From positions 38,501 through 102,500 of the forward strand of contig JADJEA010000001.1 of the NCBI GenBank assembly GCA_016702415.1: a stretch of DNA of 64,000 nucleotides, in the 5' to 3' direction. Source of the stretch: Nostocoides sp. (lineage in GTDB: Bacteria; Actinomycetota; Actinomycetes; Actinomycetales; Dermatophilaceae). This document shows positions 16,737 to 25,514 of this stretch, in pieces. The translations under genes and the position numbers were made by a program. The stretch's first letter is position 1. Each line of letters opens with the position of its first letter. The notes beneath the pieces are model-generated. The model searched no databases and was not told where the DNA came from. It saw nothing but the letters and a program-made list of their open reading frames with translations.

Positions 16737-19445
16737 ATGTACGTATTCAACTTCAGCGAGGGCAATAAGGATCAGAAGGATCTGCTCGGCGGCAAGGGGG
16801 CCAACCTCGCCGAGATGGTCAACATGGGGCTCCCGGTCCCGCCCGGCTTCACGATTTCGACCGAGGCCTGCAAGGCGTATCTCGCGTCCGGTCAGTCCCC
16901 GGCCAACCTGCGTGTCGAGGTCACGATGGCCCTGCGCCAGACCGAGGACGCGATCGGCCGTCACTTCGGTGCCGACGAGGAGCCCCTGCTCCTGTCGGTG
17001 CGCTCGGGCGCGAAGTTCTCGATGCCCGGCATGATGGAGACCGTCCTCAACGTCGGTCTCAACGACACCTCGGTCGAAGGCATGGCCCGGTTCGCCGGCG
17101 ACGAGCGGTTCGCCTGGGACTCCTACCGCCGTCTGATCCAGATGTTCGGCAAGACCGTGCTCGACATCGAGGGCGACCTCTTCGCCGAGGCGCTCGACGC
17201 CCAGAAGGAGAAGGCCGGGGTCAAGAGCGACCCCGAACTCACTGCGGCCGACCACAAGGAGGTCGTCGCGGCATACAAGCAGATCGTCCTCGACCAGACC
17301 GGCGAAGACTTCCCGCAGGACCCGCGCACCCAGCTCGACATGGCGATCGAGGCCGTGTTCAACAGCTGGAACACCGAGCGCGCGCGCCTCTACCGCCGCC
17401 GGGAGCGCATCCCAGACGACCTCGGCACCGCCGTCAACGTCATGGCGATGGTCTTCGGCAACCTCGGCGAGACCTCGGGCACCGGTGTCTGCTTCACCCG
17501 GGACCCCTCCAGCGGGCACAGCGGTGTCTATGGCGACTACTTGTCCAACGCCCAGGGCGAGGATGTCGTCGCCGGTATCCGCAACACCCTCCCGCTGAGC
17601 AAGCTTGAGGAGCTGGACCCGAAGTCCTACAAGGAACTCCGCGCCGCCATGCGCCGGCTGGAGACCCACTACCGCGACCTGTGCGACATCGAGTTCACGA
17701 TCGAGCGCGGCAAGCTGTGGATGCTGCAGACGCGCGTCGGCAAGCGCACCGCCGCGGCGGCCTTCCGGGTCGCCACTCAGCTGGTCGACGAGCACCTCAT
17801 CACTCTCGACGAGGCCCTCGGCCGCGTCTCCGGGATGCAGTTGTCGCAGTTGCTCTTCCCGCACTTCGATGCGCAGTCCGGGGTCAAGCCGCTCGCCAAG
17901 GGTCTGGGCGCGAGCCCGGGCGCCTCGGTCGGTGAGGTCGTCTTCGACAACGCCGGCGCGATCGCCAAGAAGGAGGCGGGCGTCAAGTGCATCCTCGTCC
18001 GCCGCGAGACCTCCCCTGACGACCTGCCCGGCATGGTCGCCTCGGTCGGCGTCCTGACCGCCCGCGGTGGCAAGACGTCGCACGCCGCCGTCGTCGCCCG
18101 CGGTATGGGCATGTGCGCCGTCGTCGGCGCCGAGGCTCTCAAGGTCGACCCCGCTGGCAAGACGGTCACCGTCGGCACCACCGTGCTCAACGAGGGCGAT
18201 GTCATCGCCATCGACGGTGCCACCGGCGAGATCTTCGTCGGCGAGGTTCCCGTCGTCGACTCGCCCGTCATGACCTATATCTCCGAGGGCATCGACGCCG
18301 CGCAGCACGCCGCCCACGGCGACCCCGAGACCCTCGACCTCATCAACTCGGTCGACCGCCTCCTTCGGTATGCCGATGGCGTGCGCCGCCTGCGCGTCCG
18401 CGCCAACGCCGACACGGCCGAGGATGCCCTCCGCGCCCGCGAGCGCGGCGCCCAGGGCATCGGGTTGTGCCGCACCGAGCACCAGTTCCTCGGCGAGCGC
18501 CGGAAGTATGTCGAGTCGGTCATCCTCGCCGACAACCCGGAGGCGAGCCAGGCCGCACTCGATGAACTCGTGCCGATCCAGCGCCAGGACTTCATCGAGT
18601 TGCTCACCGTCATGGACGGGTTGCCCACGACGATCCGGCTCATCGACCCGCCGCTGCACGAGTTCCTCCCCGACCTGACCGAGCTGTCGGTCAAGGTCGC
18701 GGTGGCCGAGGCCAAGGGCGAGGAGCCGGACCAGCACGACCTCAAGCTCCTCACCGCGGTTCAGCGCACCCACGAGGCCAACCCGATGCTCGGGCTTCGC
18801 GGTGTCCGGCTCGGACTGAAGATCCCTGGCCTGTTCGACCTGCAGATCCGGGCGATCGCCGAGGCCACCGTCCAGCTCCTCGGCGAGGGGAAGCGGCCCA
18901 AGCCGGAGATCATGGTCCCGCTCGTCGGGTCGGTGCGCGAGCTGCAGATCATCCGCGACCGGGCCGAGGCGATCCTCGCCGATGTCTCCACGACCTCGGG
19001 CGTGAAGCTGCAGATCCCGATCGGGTGCATGATCGAGCTCCCGCGGGCGGCCTTGACGGCGGGCCGGATCGCGGAAGAGGCGGAGTTCTTCTCATTCGGC
19101 ACCAACGACTTGACCCAGACGACCTGGGGCTTCTCGCGTGACGACGTCGAGAGCGCGTTCTTCGCCGACTACCTCGAGGCGGGCGTCCTGACGATCTCGC
19201 CGTTCGAGACCCTCGACGCCCTCGGCGTCGGCGCCCTCGTCCGGATGGGCGTCGCGGCCGGCCGCGAGACCCGCCCCGACATCCACGTCGGTGTCTGTGG
19301 TGAGCACGGTGGCGACCCCGAGTCGATCCACTTCTTCCACGACGCCGGACTCGACTACGTCTCCTGCAGCCCCTTCCGGGTCCCCGTGGCCCGGTTGGAG
19401 GCCGGCCGGGCCGCGGTCGCGGTGGGTGACGCCGGGACGGCCTGA
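16737..19445 (+). CDS. ppdK: Pyruvate, phosphate dikinase
   Basis: 902 aa, standard length. Interconverts pyruvate + ATP + Pi with PEP + AMP + PPi. Domain order: ATP-grasp (GGKGANLAEMVNMGLPVPPGF; SVRSGAKFSMPGMMETVLNVG), phosphohistidine domain (GGKTSHAAVVARGMG, His near 448; preceded by GASPGASVGEV) and PEP/pyruvate TIM barrel (GLCRTEHQF, FGTNDLTQTTWGFSRDD, CGEHGGDPESI with the catalytic Cys near 852). Followed by a clear terminator; monocistronic. Confidence 0.98.
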   Translation: MYVFNFSEGNKDQKDLLGGKGANLAEMVNMGLPVPPGFTISTEACKAYLASGQSPANLRVEVTMALRQTEDAIGRHFGADEEPLLLSVRSGAKFSMPGMMETVLNVGLNDTSVEGMARFAGDERFAWDSYRRLIQMFGKTVLDIEGDLFAEALDAQKEKAGVKSDPELTAADHKEVVAAYKQIVLDQTGEDFPQDPRTQLDMAIEAVFNSWNTERARLYRRRERIPDDLGTAVNVMAMVFGNLGETSGTGVCFTRDPSSGHSGVYGDYLSNAQGEDVVAGIRNTLPLSKLEELDPKSYKELRAAMRRLETHYRDLCDIEFTIERGKLWMLQTRVGKRTAAAAFRVATQLVDEHLITLDEALGRVSGMQLSQLLFPHFDAQSGVKPLAKGLGASPGASVGEVVFDNAGAIAKKEAGVKCILVRRETSPDDLPGMVASVGVLTARGGKTSHAAVVARGMGMCAVVGAEALKVDPAGKTVTVGTTVLNEGDVIAIDGATGEIFVGEVPVVDSPVMTYISEGIDAAQHAAHGDPETLDLINSVDRLLRYADGVRRLRVRANADTAEDALRARERGAQGIGLCRTEHQFLGERRKYVESVILADNPEASQAALDELVPIQRQDFIELLTVMDGLPTTIRLIDPPLHEFLPDLTELSVKVAVAEAKGEEPDQHDLKLLTAVQRTHEANPMLGLRGVRLGLKIPGLFDLQIRAIAEATVQLLGEGKRPKPEIMVPLVGSVRELQIIRDRAEAILADVSTTSGVKLQIPIGCMIELPRAALTAGRIAEEAEFFSFGTNDLTQTTWGFSRDDVESAFFADYLEAGVLTISPFETLDALGVGALVRMGVAAGRETRPDIHVGVCGEHGGDPESIHFFHDAGLDYVSCSPFRVPVARLEAGRAAVAVGDAGTA

Positions 19446-19467
19446 TCGGCATACGGCCCATAGGCAT

Positions 19468-19502
19468 GAGGGCGGGGACCGAGCCTTCCGGTCCCCGCCC
19501 TC
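19468..19502 (+). terminator. Rho-independent-type terminator of ppdK
   Basis: A 13-bp perfect stem (GAGGGCGGGGACC and its complement) with a 9-nt loop, 22 bp after the ppdK stop and before the convergent tautomerase gene. No long U-tract, as usual in high-GC actinobacteria. Confidence 0.85.
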
Positions 19503-19529
19503 GGTCGTCCTGTCAGAGGGTTGCCCGAT

Positions 19530-19820
19530 TCACGACGACCGGGCGATCCCAACGAGATCGGCGGGGATGCCGAGTCCGGCCGCCACCACCTCGGTGACCG
19601 CGGCGCGGAGGGCGGCCTCGGCAAGGTGTCCACGGTCCCGGCCGAGGATGCCGACGACGGCGCCGGTGCCACTGGACCCGTCGACTCCCTGGACCAACAC
19701 GACGACGTCCTGCGCGGTCAGCCCCAGCACCGTGGCCGCGGCCTCAGCGAGTTCACCGGCCAACCGACCCGCCTGTGCGGAATCGAGGCGATGATCGGGG
19801 GTGACGCAGATCCAGGGCAT
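19530..19820 (-). CDS. Tautomerase-superfamily protein
   Basis: 96 aa. After Met the protein starts with Pro (MPWICVTPDHRL), the catalytic N-terminal proline of 4-oxalocrotonate tautomerase relatives. The rest fits the beta-alpha-beta fold: AGRLAGELAEAAATVLGLTAQDVVVLVQGVDG then HLAEAALRAAVTEVVAAGLGI. Longer upstream frames lack the proline start. Substrate unknown. Its start codon shares bases with that of the divergent gene at 19819. Confidence 0.7.
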   Translation of the reverse strand: MPWICVTPDHRLDSAQAGRLAGELAEAAATVLGLTAQDVVVLVQGVDGSSGTGAVVGILGRDRGHLAEAALRAAVTEVVAAGLGIPADLVGIARSS

Positions 19821-20352
19821 GGGCCATCCTTCGACGGTGGAGCGCTCGCGGACACCGTATGTCGTTGTCGGCGCGACCGGCATTCTCGCCCCGCTCGGGG
19901 CACTCCTGGCCGGTGACGGGGCGCGACGGATCGGGGTCGCCCGGGGGCACACCGCGATCCGCGGCGACTGGGACGTCGTCGTCCGCCGGGACACCACCGA
20001 CCCGGCCGCGATCCCGGCGATCCTCGCGGAGGCGGGATCGGCATACGACCTGGTCGGGTATCTCCCCGCGCTCACCCCGAAGACATGGATGTCGTTGTGC
20101 GAGAACGCGAACCACCGCGTCCTTCTCGCCCCCAGCCGGTATGCCGATCCCGCCACCCCCGACGCCATCGCCCCCTGGCTGGCCCCGGGCGGGGTAACCG
20201 TCTGCACCCTCGGGTGGGTGGCAGCCGCCTCCGGGGCGCGCTGGCACACTCCCGACCAGATCGCCGCGGCCGCGCAGGGCGCCCTCGCCGCGGCCCCGGG
20301 ATCGCGGGTCCTCCTCGGCCGCGTGCGCCCGTGGGGTCAGCGCCCGGGCTGA
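19819..20352 (+). CDS. Rossmann-fold SDR-like conserved protein
   Basis: 177 aa. N-terminal nucleotide-binding pattern VVVGATGILAPLGALLAGDGARRIGVAR followed by DWDVVVRRDTTDPAAIPAIL and YDLVGYLPALTPKTWMSL, resembling a short NAD(P)-binding SDR without a YxxxK active site. GTG 19801 and a downstream GTG are alternative starts. It is divergent from and overlaps by two bases the tautomerase gene. Function unknown. Confidence 0.6.
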   Translation: MGHPSTVERSRTPYVVVGATGILAPLGALLAGDGARRIGVARGHTAIRGDWDVVVRRDTTDPAAIPAILAEAGSAYDLVGYLPALTPKTWMSLCENANHRVLLAPSRYADPATPDAIAPWLAPGGVTVCTLGWVAAASGARWHTPDQIAAAAQGALAAAPGSRVLLGRVRPWGQRPG

Positions 20353-20402
20353 GCAAGATCCGGCCCCAGCACGCCCCCACTATCCGACGCCTTGTGCGTG
20401 TT

Positions 20403-20424
20403 TTTGAGAGTTTCTGCACTCAAA
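20403..20424 (+). promoter_or_regulatory. Inverted repeat, candidate DeoR-family operator
   Basis: TTTGAG-N10-CTCAAA, AT-rich against its surroundings, 84 bp before the first gene of the sugar operon, followed by a possible -10 (TACATT, 20452). DeoR/GlpR repressors bind such sites, and the operon encodes one at 24729. Binding is inferred. Confidence 0.6.
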
Positions 20425-20507
20425 TGCTTGTCAGTGGCACTTTCCGCTCGCTACATTGCCATCGAGGGCCGTGCGCCGGTGCACGCCAGCGAGCAACAGG
20501 AGCGTCC

Positions 20508-21866
20508 ATGTCTCATCTCGATCGCCGCAGCTTCCTCCTCACAGCAGGCCTCACCGCCGCCGCCGGGAGCCTGGCCGTCTGTTCCAGCGGATCCAACGGC
20601 ACCTCGTCGTCCACCTCCGGATCGACCGGGTCGGCATCCTCATCCGCCTCGGGAGGGTCCTCCACCGCGGCCCCCCTCAGCGGCACCGTCACCCTGACCA
20701 CGTGGGGCAGCGATCAGGAGGTCGCGGCGTTCAAGAAGATCGCGGCCGATTTCAAGGCGGCGCGCGGTGCCGAGGTCACCGTCGAGGTGCTTCCCTACGA
20801 CCAGATCCGCACCGTGATCGACCGCCGACTCCAGGCCGGCAATCCGCCCGACTTGTTCCGGGTCTCCTACACCGACGTCAGCGGGTACGCCTCGAATGGC
20901 GCGCTCGCCGACCTCAGCGATGCGATGGACTCGGCCTTCGCCGGCCAGTTCTTCCCGGCTCTGTGGAATGCGGTCACCATGGACGGCGCCCCCGTTGGGG
21001 TCCCACACCACACCGACACCTCGGCGATCGCGTATAACAAGGCGCACTTCGCCAAGGCGGGCATCACGTCCGTGCCGGACACGCTCGAGGGGGCGTGGAC
21101 CTGGGACGAGTTCGTCGCCGTCCTCGAAAAGCTCAAGGGCGCGGTGCCGGAAGCGTCGCCGTTCGCGTTCAACTATCAGCTCTACGGGGCCTACCGCTGG
21201 TTCAACACCCTCTTCCAGGCCGGGGGCACCGTCCTGGACGCCGACCTGAAGAATGTCACCCTCAACACCGACCAGGCCAAGAAGGCGCTGTCGTGGACGC
21301 AGAGCCTCTACACCAAGGGCCTGCACGCCCCGAGCGTCCTGGTCAAGCGGCCGACCTATCCCGACGAGATCTTCCCGACCCAGAAGATCTCGATGATCCA
21401 GACGGGGGACTTCCTCATCCCCTCGCTCGACGCTGCTATCGGCAAGAAGTTCGACTGGGGCGTGACCTACCTACCTCGGGACGCGGCGGCCGCGACCGAT
21501 CTCGGCGGCAATGCCGTCGTCGTCACCGACCAGGCCAAAAACAAGGAAGCGGCGATCGAGTTCGCGAAGTTCCTCGTCACCGCCGACAACATGAAGTACT
21601 TCTGCGAGCAGACCACCGTCCTACCGGTCCGCAATGACCTCGTCGACGCCAAGCTCGACTTCGCGACGCGGCCGGATCTGATGCCGGTCTTCCAGAAGCA
21701 GGCGACCACGATGCCCGACGCATTGGTCAAGACGACGACGATGTCGGCCTTCCCCGCCATCAACCAGGCGCTGGTCGACAACATGGACCAGTTCCTCTCC
21801 AACTCTTCGGCCAGCGTCGACTCGGTCATCTCCGGTCTGACCGGCGCGATCCAGAAGGCCCTCTAG
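20508..21866 (+). CDS. Sugar ABC transporter substrate-binding lipoprotein
   Basis: 452 aa from ATG 20508 behind CAACAGGAG. Twin-arginine-type leader DRRSFLLTAGL and a lipobox-like GSLAVC, then a Ser/Thr/Gly-rich tether. The body is family 1 (maltose-type): LTTWGSDQEVAAFKKIAADFKAARGAEVTVEVLPYDQ, PPDLFRVSY, ALWNAVTMDGAPVGVPHHTDTSAIAYNKAHF, TWDEFVAVLEKLK. First gene of a 12-gene operon. Ligand unknown, probably an oligosaccharide or glycoside given the GH4 enzyme downstream. Confidence 0.9.
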   Translation: MSHLDRRSFLLTAGLTAAAGSLAVCSSGSNGTSSSTSGSTGSASSSASGGSSTAAPLSGTVTLTTWGSDQEVAAFKKIAADFKAARGAEVTVEVLPYDQIRTVIDRRLQAGNPPDLFRVSYTDVSGYASNGALADLSDAMDSAFAGQFFPALWNAVTMDGAPVGVPHHTDTSAIAYNKAHFAKAGITSVPDTLEGAWTWDEFVAVLEKLKGAVPEASPFAFNYQLYGAYRWFNTLFQAGGTVLDADLKNVTLNTDQAKKALSWTQSLYTKGLHAPSVLVKRPTYPDEIFPTQKISMIQTGDFLIPSLDAAIGKKFDWGVTYLPRDAAAATDLGGNAVVVTDQAKNKEAAIEFAKFLVTADNMKYFCEQTTVLPVRNDLVDAKLDFATRPDLMPVFQKQATTMPDALVKTTTMSAFPAINQALVDNMDQFLSNSSASVDSVISGLTGAIQKAL

Positions 21867-21870
21867 TCCG

Positions 21871-22752
21871 GTGGCGGCCTCGGCGGCACGCCGCGCCGAG
21901 CGCCGGGCTGGCCTGTTCATGGTCAGCCCGGCGCTGGTCGTCTTCAGCGTGTTCATGTTCGTGCCGATCGGCATGACGTTCTGGTACAGCCTGCACAAGT
22001 ACTCCGGCTTCGGCCGGATGCGCTGGATCGGGACCGACAACTACGCGACGATCCTCTCGGACCACACCTTCTGGGCGGCGGCCAAGAACACCATCCTCTA
22101 CACCGCGATCACCGTCCCCATCGGCGTCGTCGCCGGGCTGTCGGCCGCCCTGCTGCTCAACCGGTGGATGCCCGCTCGCGGCCTCTTCCGCGCCCTCTTC
22201 TACGTCCCCGTCGTCATCTCTGGCGTCGCCTCCGGCATCATCTTCCTGCGTCTCTTCGACCCGCTCCTGGGCATCCTCAACCAGATCATGACTTCGGTCG
22301 GACTGCCGTCGATCGACTGGCAGGGCAGCGGATTCTGGGCGCTCATGTCGATCATCATCGTCTCGACCTGGCAAGGCATCGGGTTCGGGATGGTCGTCTA
22401 TCTGGCTGCGCTGCAAGGCATTCCACGGGAGGTCTATGAGGCCGGAATCGTCGACGGCGCCATCGGCTGGAAGCGCTTCCGGCATATCACCTGGCCGCTG
22501 CTGCGCCCGACGACCTTCTTCCTGGTCGTCTACTCGATCATTGGCAGTTTCCAGGTCTTCGACGTCGTCTATGTGCTCACCCGCGGGGGCCCGGGGACCT
22601 CGACGACCTTCCTCGTTCAGTACGCCTACGACCAGGGATTCAACCAGCGCAAGCAGGGGTATGCCGCTGCCATCGGCGTGATCCTGTATGTGGTCGTCCT
22701 GCTGTTCACCCTGGTGCAGTGGCGCGTGACCAAGGACCGTGACGAAGCATGA
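21871..22752 (+). CDS. Sugar ABC transporter permease, MalF/LacF type
   Basis: 293 aa, GTG start four bases after the binding-protein stop. Six membrane segments (first at about 16-36, MVSPALVVFSVFMFVPIGMTFWYSL) and the EAA loop EVYEAGIVDGAIGWKRFRHITWPLLRPT that contacts the ATPase. Inner-membrane channel subunit. No ATP-binding subunit is encoded in the operon, so a shared MsiK-type ATPase elsewhere is likely. Confidence 0.93.
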   Translation: MAASAARRAERRAGLFMVSPALVVFSVFMFVPIGMTFWYSLHKYSGFGRMRWIGTDNYATILSDHTFWAAAKNTILYTAITVPIGVVAGLSAALLLNRWMPARGLFRALFYVPVVISGVASGIIFLRLFDPLLGILNQIMTSVGLPSIDWQGSGFWALMSIIIVSTWQGIGFGMVVYLAALQGIPREVYEAGIVDGAIGWKRFRHITWPLLRPTTFFLVVYSIIGSFQVFDVVYVLTRGGPGTSTTFLVQYAYDQGFNQRKQGYAAAIGVILYVVVLLFTLVQWRVTKDRDEA

Positions 22753-23660
22753 CCACACCACGCGACAGCAGCACCTCCCTGGCTGACCTCGCCGGCGAAC
22801 CGACCGCGGTCGCCGTCGCGGCCCCGGCCGAAGGTGAGGCCCGGGACTCGAGGCGCGTGACCGGCATACGGCTGGTCATCGCGATCGTCAGTGTCGTCGT
22901 CCTGATGTTCCCGATGTACTGGATGATCCGCACCTCGCTGGCACCCACGTCGGAGTTGAGCGATCTGCCGGTGGCGCTATGGCCGAAGAACTGGTTGTGG
23001 CACAACTACACCGACCCGTGGCACCAGTTCCCGTTCGCGCGCTGGCTGAAGAACTCCGTCGTCATCGCCGTCGTCTCGGTCGTCTTGACGCTCGCGATCA
23101 ACCTCATGGCCGGCTACGCCTTCGCCAAGCTCCGCTTCCCGATGCGCAATGCGCTCTTCCTGCTGATCATCAGCACGCTCATGGTGCCCATCCAGGTCAT
23201 CATGGTCCCGCAGTTCCAAATGGTCATCGATCTCCACCTGCTCAACTCCAACTGGGGCGTGATCATCCCGCGGCTCGCGGAGGCCTTCGGGTTGTTCATG
23301 GCGCGCCAGTTCTTCCTCGCCATGCCCGACGAGTTGATCGAGGCGGCCAAGCTCGACGGTGCCGGGCACTTCCGGACCTTCTGGTCGGTCGTGCTCCCGC
23401 TGTCGAAGCCGCTGATCGCTTCGCTGGTGATCTTCACGTTCATGTGGCGGTGGAACGAGTTCGTCTGGCCACTCATCGTTCTCGATGACCCCAACGCCTA
23501 CACCTTGCCGGTCGGCCTGCAGTTCCTCATCTCCCAGTTCAGCACGAACTTCGGGCCGCTCCTGGCCATGTCGTTCCTGTCGATCCTGCCGATGCTGGTC
23601 GTCTTCGCGTTCTTCCAGAAGTACTTCGTCGAGGGCGTGGCCCGGACGGGGCTGAAGTGA
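22749..23660 (+). CDS. Sugar ABC transporter permease, MalG/LacG type
   Basis: 303 aa; ATGA overlap with the first permease. A disordered N-terminus of about 40 aa precedes six membrane segments. EAA loop ELIEAAKLDGAGHFRTFWSVVLPLSKP. Forms the heterodimeric channel with the preceding permease. Note the GGC ATA CGG codons at 22862, one of the iterated octamers. Confidence 0.93.
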   Translation: MTTPRDSSTSLADLAGEPTAVAVAAPAEGEARDSRRVTGIRLVIAIVSVVVLMFPMYWMIRTSLAPTSELSDLPVALWPKNWLWHNYTDPWHQFPFARWLKNSVVIAVVSVVLTLAINLMAGYAFAKLRFPMRNALFLLIISTLMVPIQVIMVPQFQMVIDLHLLNSNWGVIIPRLAEAFGLFMARQFFLAMPDELIEAAKLDGAGHFRTFWSVVLPLSKPLIASLVIFTFMWRWNEFVWPLIVLDDPNAYTLPVGLQFLISQFSTNFGPLLAMSFLSILPMLVVFAFFQKYFVEGVARTGLK

Positions 23661-24727
23661 GCGCGAGTATGCCAGCAGGGAACGCCGCACCGATCCACGT
23701 CCTGGTGACCGTCGACTTCCCCGAAAGCGTCCTCGACCGGATCCGCTCCGTTGACCCGAGGATTGTCGTCCACCATCACCCGGTCTCGCCGGACGAGCCC
23801 GGGGAAGGCGCAGTTCCGGACGACGTGCTGCGGCTGGCCGAGGTGGCCTATACCAGCGCCGTGCTGCCCGGACCCGATGTCGCGCCCTCCTTGCGCTGGG
23901 CCCAACTCGACACCTCGGGCGTCGACCATCTCGCCGGCTCGGGACTGTGGGCCTCCGATTGCGTCGTGACGACCCTCGGCGGGGTGAGTCCGGCACCGCT
24001 GGCCGAATGGGTCATCATGATGGTCCTCGCCCACGCCCACCACCTGCGGCATACGGAAAGACTGCAGCGGGAAGGGGTCTGGCCTTCCCGTGAGTATCGC
24101 TGGACGCAGTTGATGCCACGCGACCTGCGCACGAGCACGATGGCGATCGTGGGCTACGGCCGGATCGGGGCCGAGGTCGCTCGCCTCGGCCGCGCCCTGG
24201 GTATGACGATCCTCGCCGTCCGCTCCGGGAGCACCACTGCGGCGGCAACCGCCGCGGCGATTCAGGCGCCCGAGCCGCGGTTCGGGGTGCGCGAGCCTGT
24301 CCCGGACGTCGAGGCCGTCGCCCTGGAGGTCCTCGACCAGGCATTGGGCCGGGCCGATTATGTCGTCCTGACCGTCCCGCTGACGGCCCGGACGGCCGGG
24401 ATGATCGGTGCGGCGCAGTTCGCCGCGATGAAGCCGGGTGCCGTCCTGATCAACGGCAGCCGAGGTGGTGTGGTCGACGAGGGTGCTCTCCTGGACGCTC
24501 TCGACGCCGACAGGCTCGACCTCTGCGCCAGCGATGTGTTCACCGATGAGCCGCTGCCGCAGGGACATCCGTTGTGGACGCACCCGCGCTGCCTGATCAC
24601 CCCCCACGTGGCCGGCTTCGCGCCGGACTATCTCGACGCCGTGAGCCGGCTGTTTACCGAGAATCTGCGTCGCTATCTCGCCGGTGAGCCGCTGCTCAAC
24701 GTCGCCGACCGCGAGAGAGGGTACTGA
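23657..24727 (+). CDS. D-2-hydroxyacid dehydrogenase
   Basis: 356 aa, GTG start overlapping the permease stop (GTGA). NAD-binding MAIVGYGRIGAEVARLGRALGM, then the D-isomer dehydrogenase catalytic set: Arg in INGSRGGVVDEGALL, Glu in DVFTDEPLP and His in LITPHVAG. An insertion of about 30 aa (about 195-225) follows the nucleotide-binding motif. In this operon it may reduce a 2-keto sugar acid or hydroxypyruvate-like intermediate; substrate is inferred from context. Confidence 0.88.
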   Translation: MSASMPAGNAAPIHVLVTVDFPESVLDRIRSVDPRIVVHHHPVSPDEPGEGAVPDDVLRLAEVAYTSAVLPGPDVAPSLRWAQLDTSGVDHLAGSGLWASDCVVTTLGGVSPAPLAEWVIMMVLAHAHHLRHTERLQREGVWPSREYRWTQLMPRDLRTSTMAIVGYGRIGAEVARLGRALGMTILAVRSGSTTAAATAAAIQAPEPRFGVREPVPDVEAVALEVLDQALGRADYVVLTVPLTARTAGMIGAAQFAAMKPGAVLINGSRGGVVDEGALLDALDADRLDLCASDVFTDEPLPQGHPLWTHPRCLITPHVAGFAPDYLDAVSRLFTENLRRYLAGEPLLNVADRERGY

Positions 24728-24728
24728 C

Positions 24729-25496
24729 ATGTTGGCCGTTCAGCGTCGCAACGAGACCCTCTCCCTCCTTAGCCGTCAGCCCGTCGTCACCGTCGAAGAC
24801 CTGGCGACTCGGATGGCCGTCAGCCTCTCGACCGTGCGCCGGGATCTCGACGAGTTGGAACGCCAGGGCAAGGTCCGTCGCGTCCACGGCGGGGCTGTCC
24901 TGAACGAGCCATCACCGACGGACGCTCCCGAGCCGCCATTGGCCGCCCGAGAGATCGAATGCGCCGCGGAGAAGCAGGCCATCGCCGCGCGGGCGGCGGC
25001 ACTGATCGAGCCGGGGACGGTCATCCTGGTCAGCGGCGGAACGACGACCGCCGGACTCGCGCCCCATCTGAGCGGCATACCCGGAATCACCGTGGTGACC
25101 AACTCCCTGGATCTGGCCATGCGCCTCGCGCTCGTCGACGTCGACGTGGTCGTCCTCGGCGGGGCGCTGCGCCGTCCCGAGTTGAGCCTGCTCGGCTCGC
25201 TCGTCGGGCATGGTCTCGGCGAACTCCACATCGATCACGTGCTGATGGGCAGTTACGGGATCGATCCGCAGAGCGGACTGCTCGGCGCGAGCGCCATCGA
25301 GTGCGAAACCGACCGGAGGATCGCCCGCAGCGCGCGCCGCCTCACGGTGCTCGCCGATGCGACGAAATTCGCCCGCCGCAGCCCGCACCGGATCTGCACC
25401 TTCGAGGCCGTCCGCGACCTCGTCACCACCGCGGCGATCGACGCCGGCGACCTGGCCGCGGTGCGGGCCCAGGGCGTCGACGTCGTCGTCGCCTGA
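24729..25496 (+). CDS. DeoR-family transcriptional regulator
   Basis: 255 aa from ATG 24729. N-terminal winged HTH (RRNETLSLLSRQPVVTVEDLATRMAVSLSTVRRDLDELERQGKVRRVHGGAVL) is the DeoR signature. The C-terminal sensor domain (ILVSGGTTTAGLAPHL, VVTNSLDLAMRLALV, LGGALRRPELSLLGSL) binds phosphosugars in this family. One base after the dehydrogenase stop, so co-transcribed. Likely represses the operon until a phosphorylated sugar appears. Confidence 0.92.
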   Translation: MLAVQRRNETLSLLSRQPVVTVEDLATRMAVSLSTVRRDLDELERQGKVRRVHGGAVLNEPSPTDAPEPPLAAREIECAAEKQAIAARAAALIEPGTVILVSGGTTTAGLAPHLSGIPGITVVTNSLDLAMRLALVDVDVVVLGGALRRPELSLLGSLVGHGLGELHIDHVLMGSYGIDPQSGLLGASAIECETDRRIARSARRLTVLADATKFARRSPHRICTFEAVRDLVTTAAIDAGDLAAVRAQGVDVVVA

Positions 25497-25514
25497 CTGC
25501 TCCAAGGAGCGACC

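Noticed and set aside
16590..18773. 727-aa minus-strand frame
   Set aside because: Exact antisense of ppdK; high-GC third-position effect.
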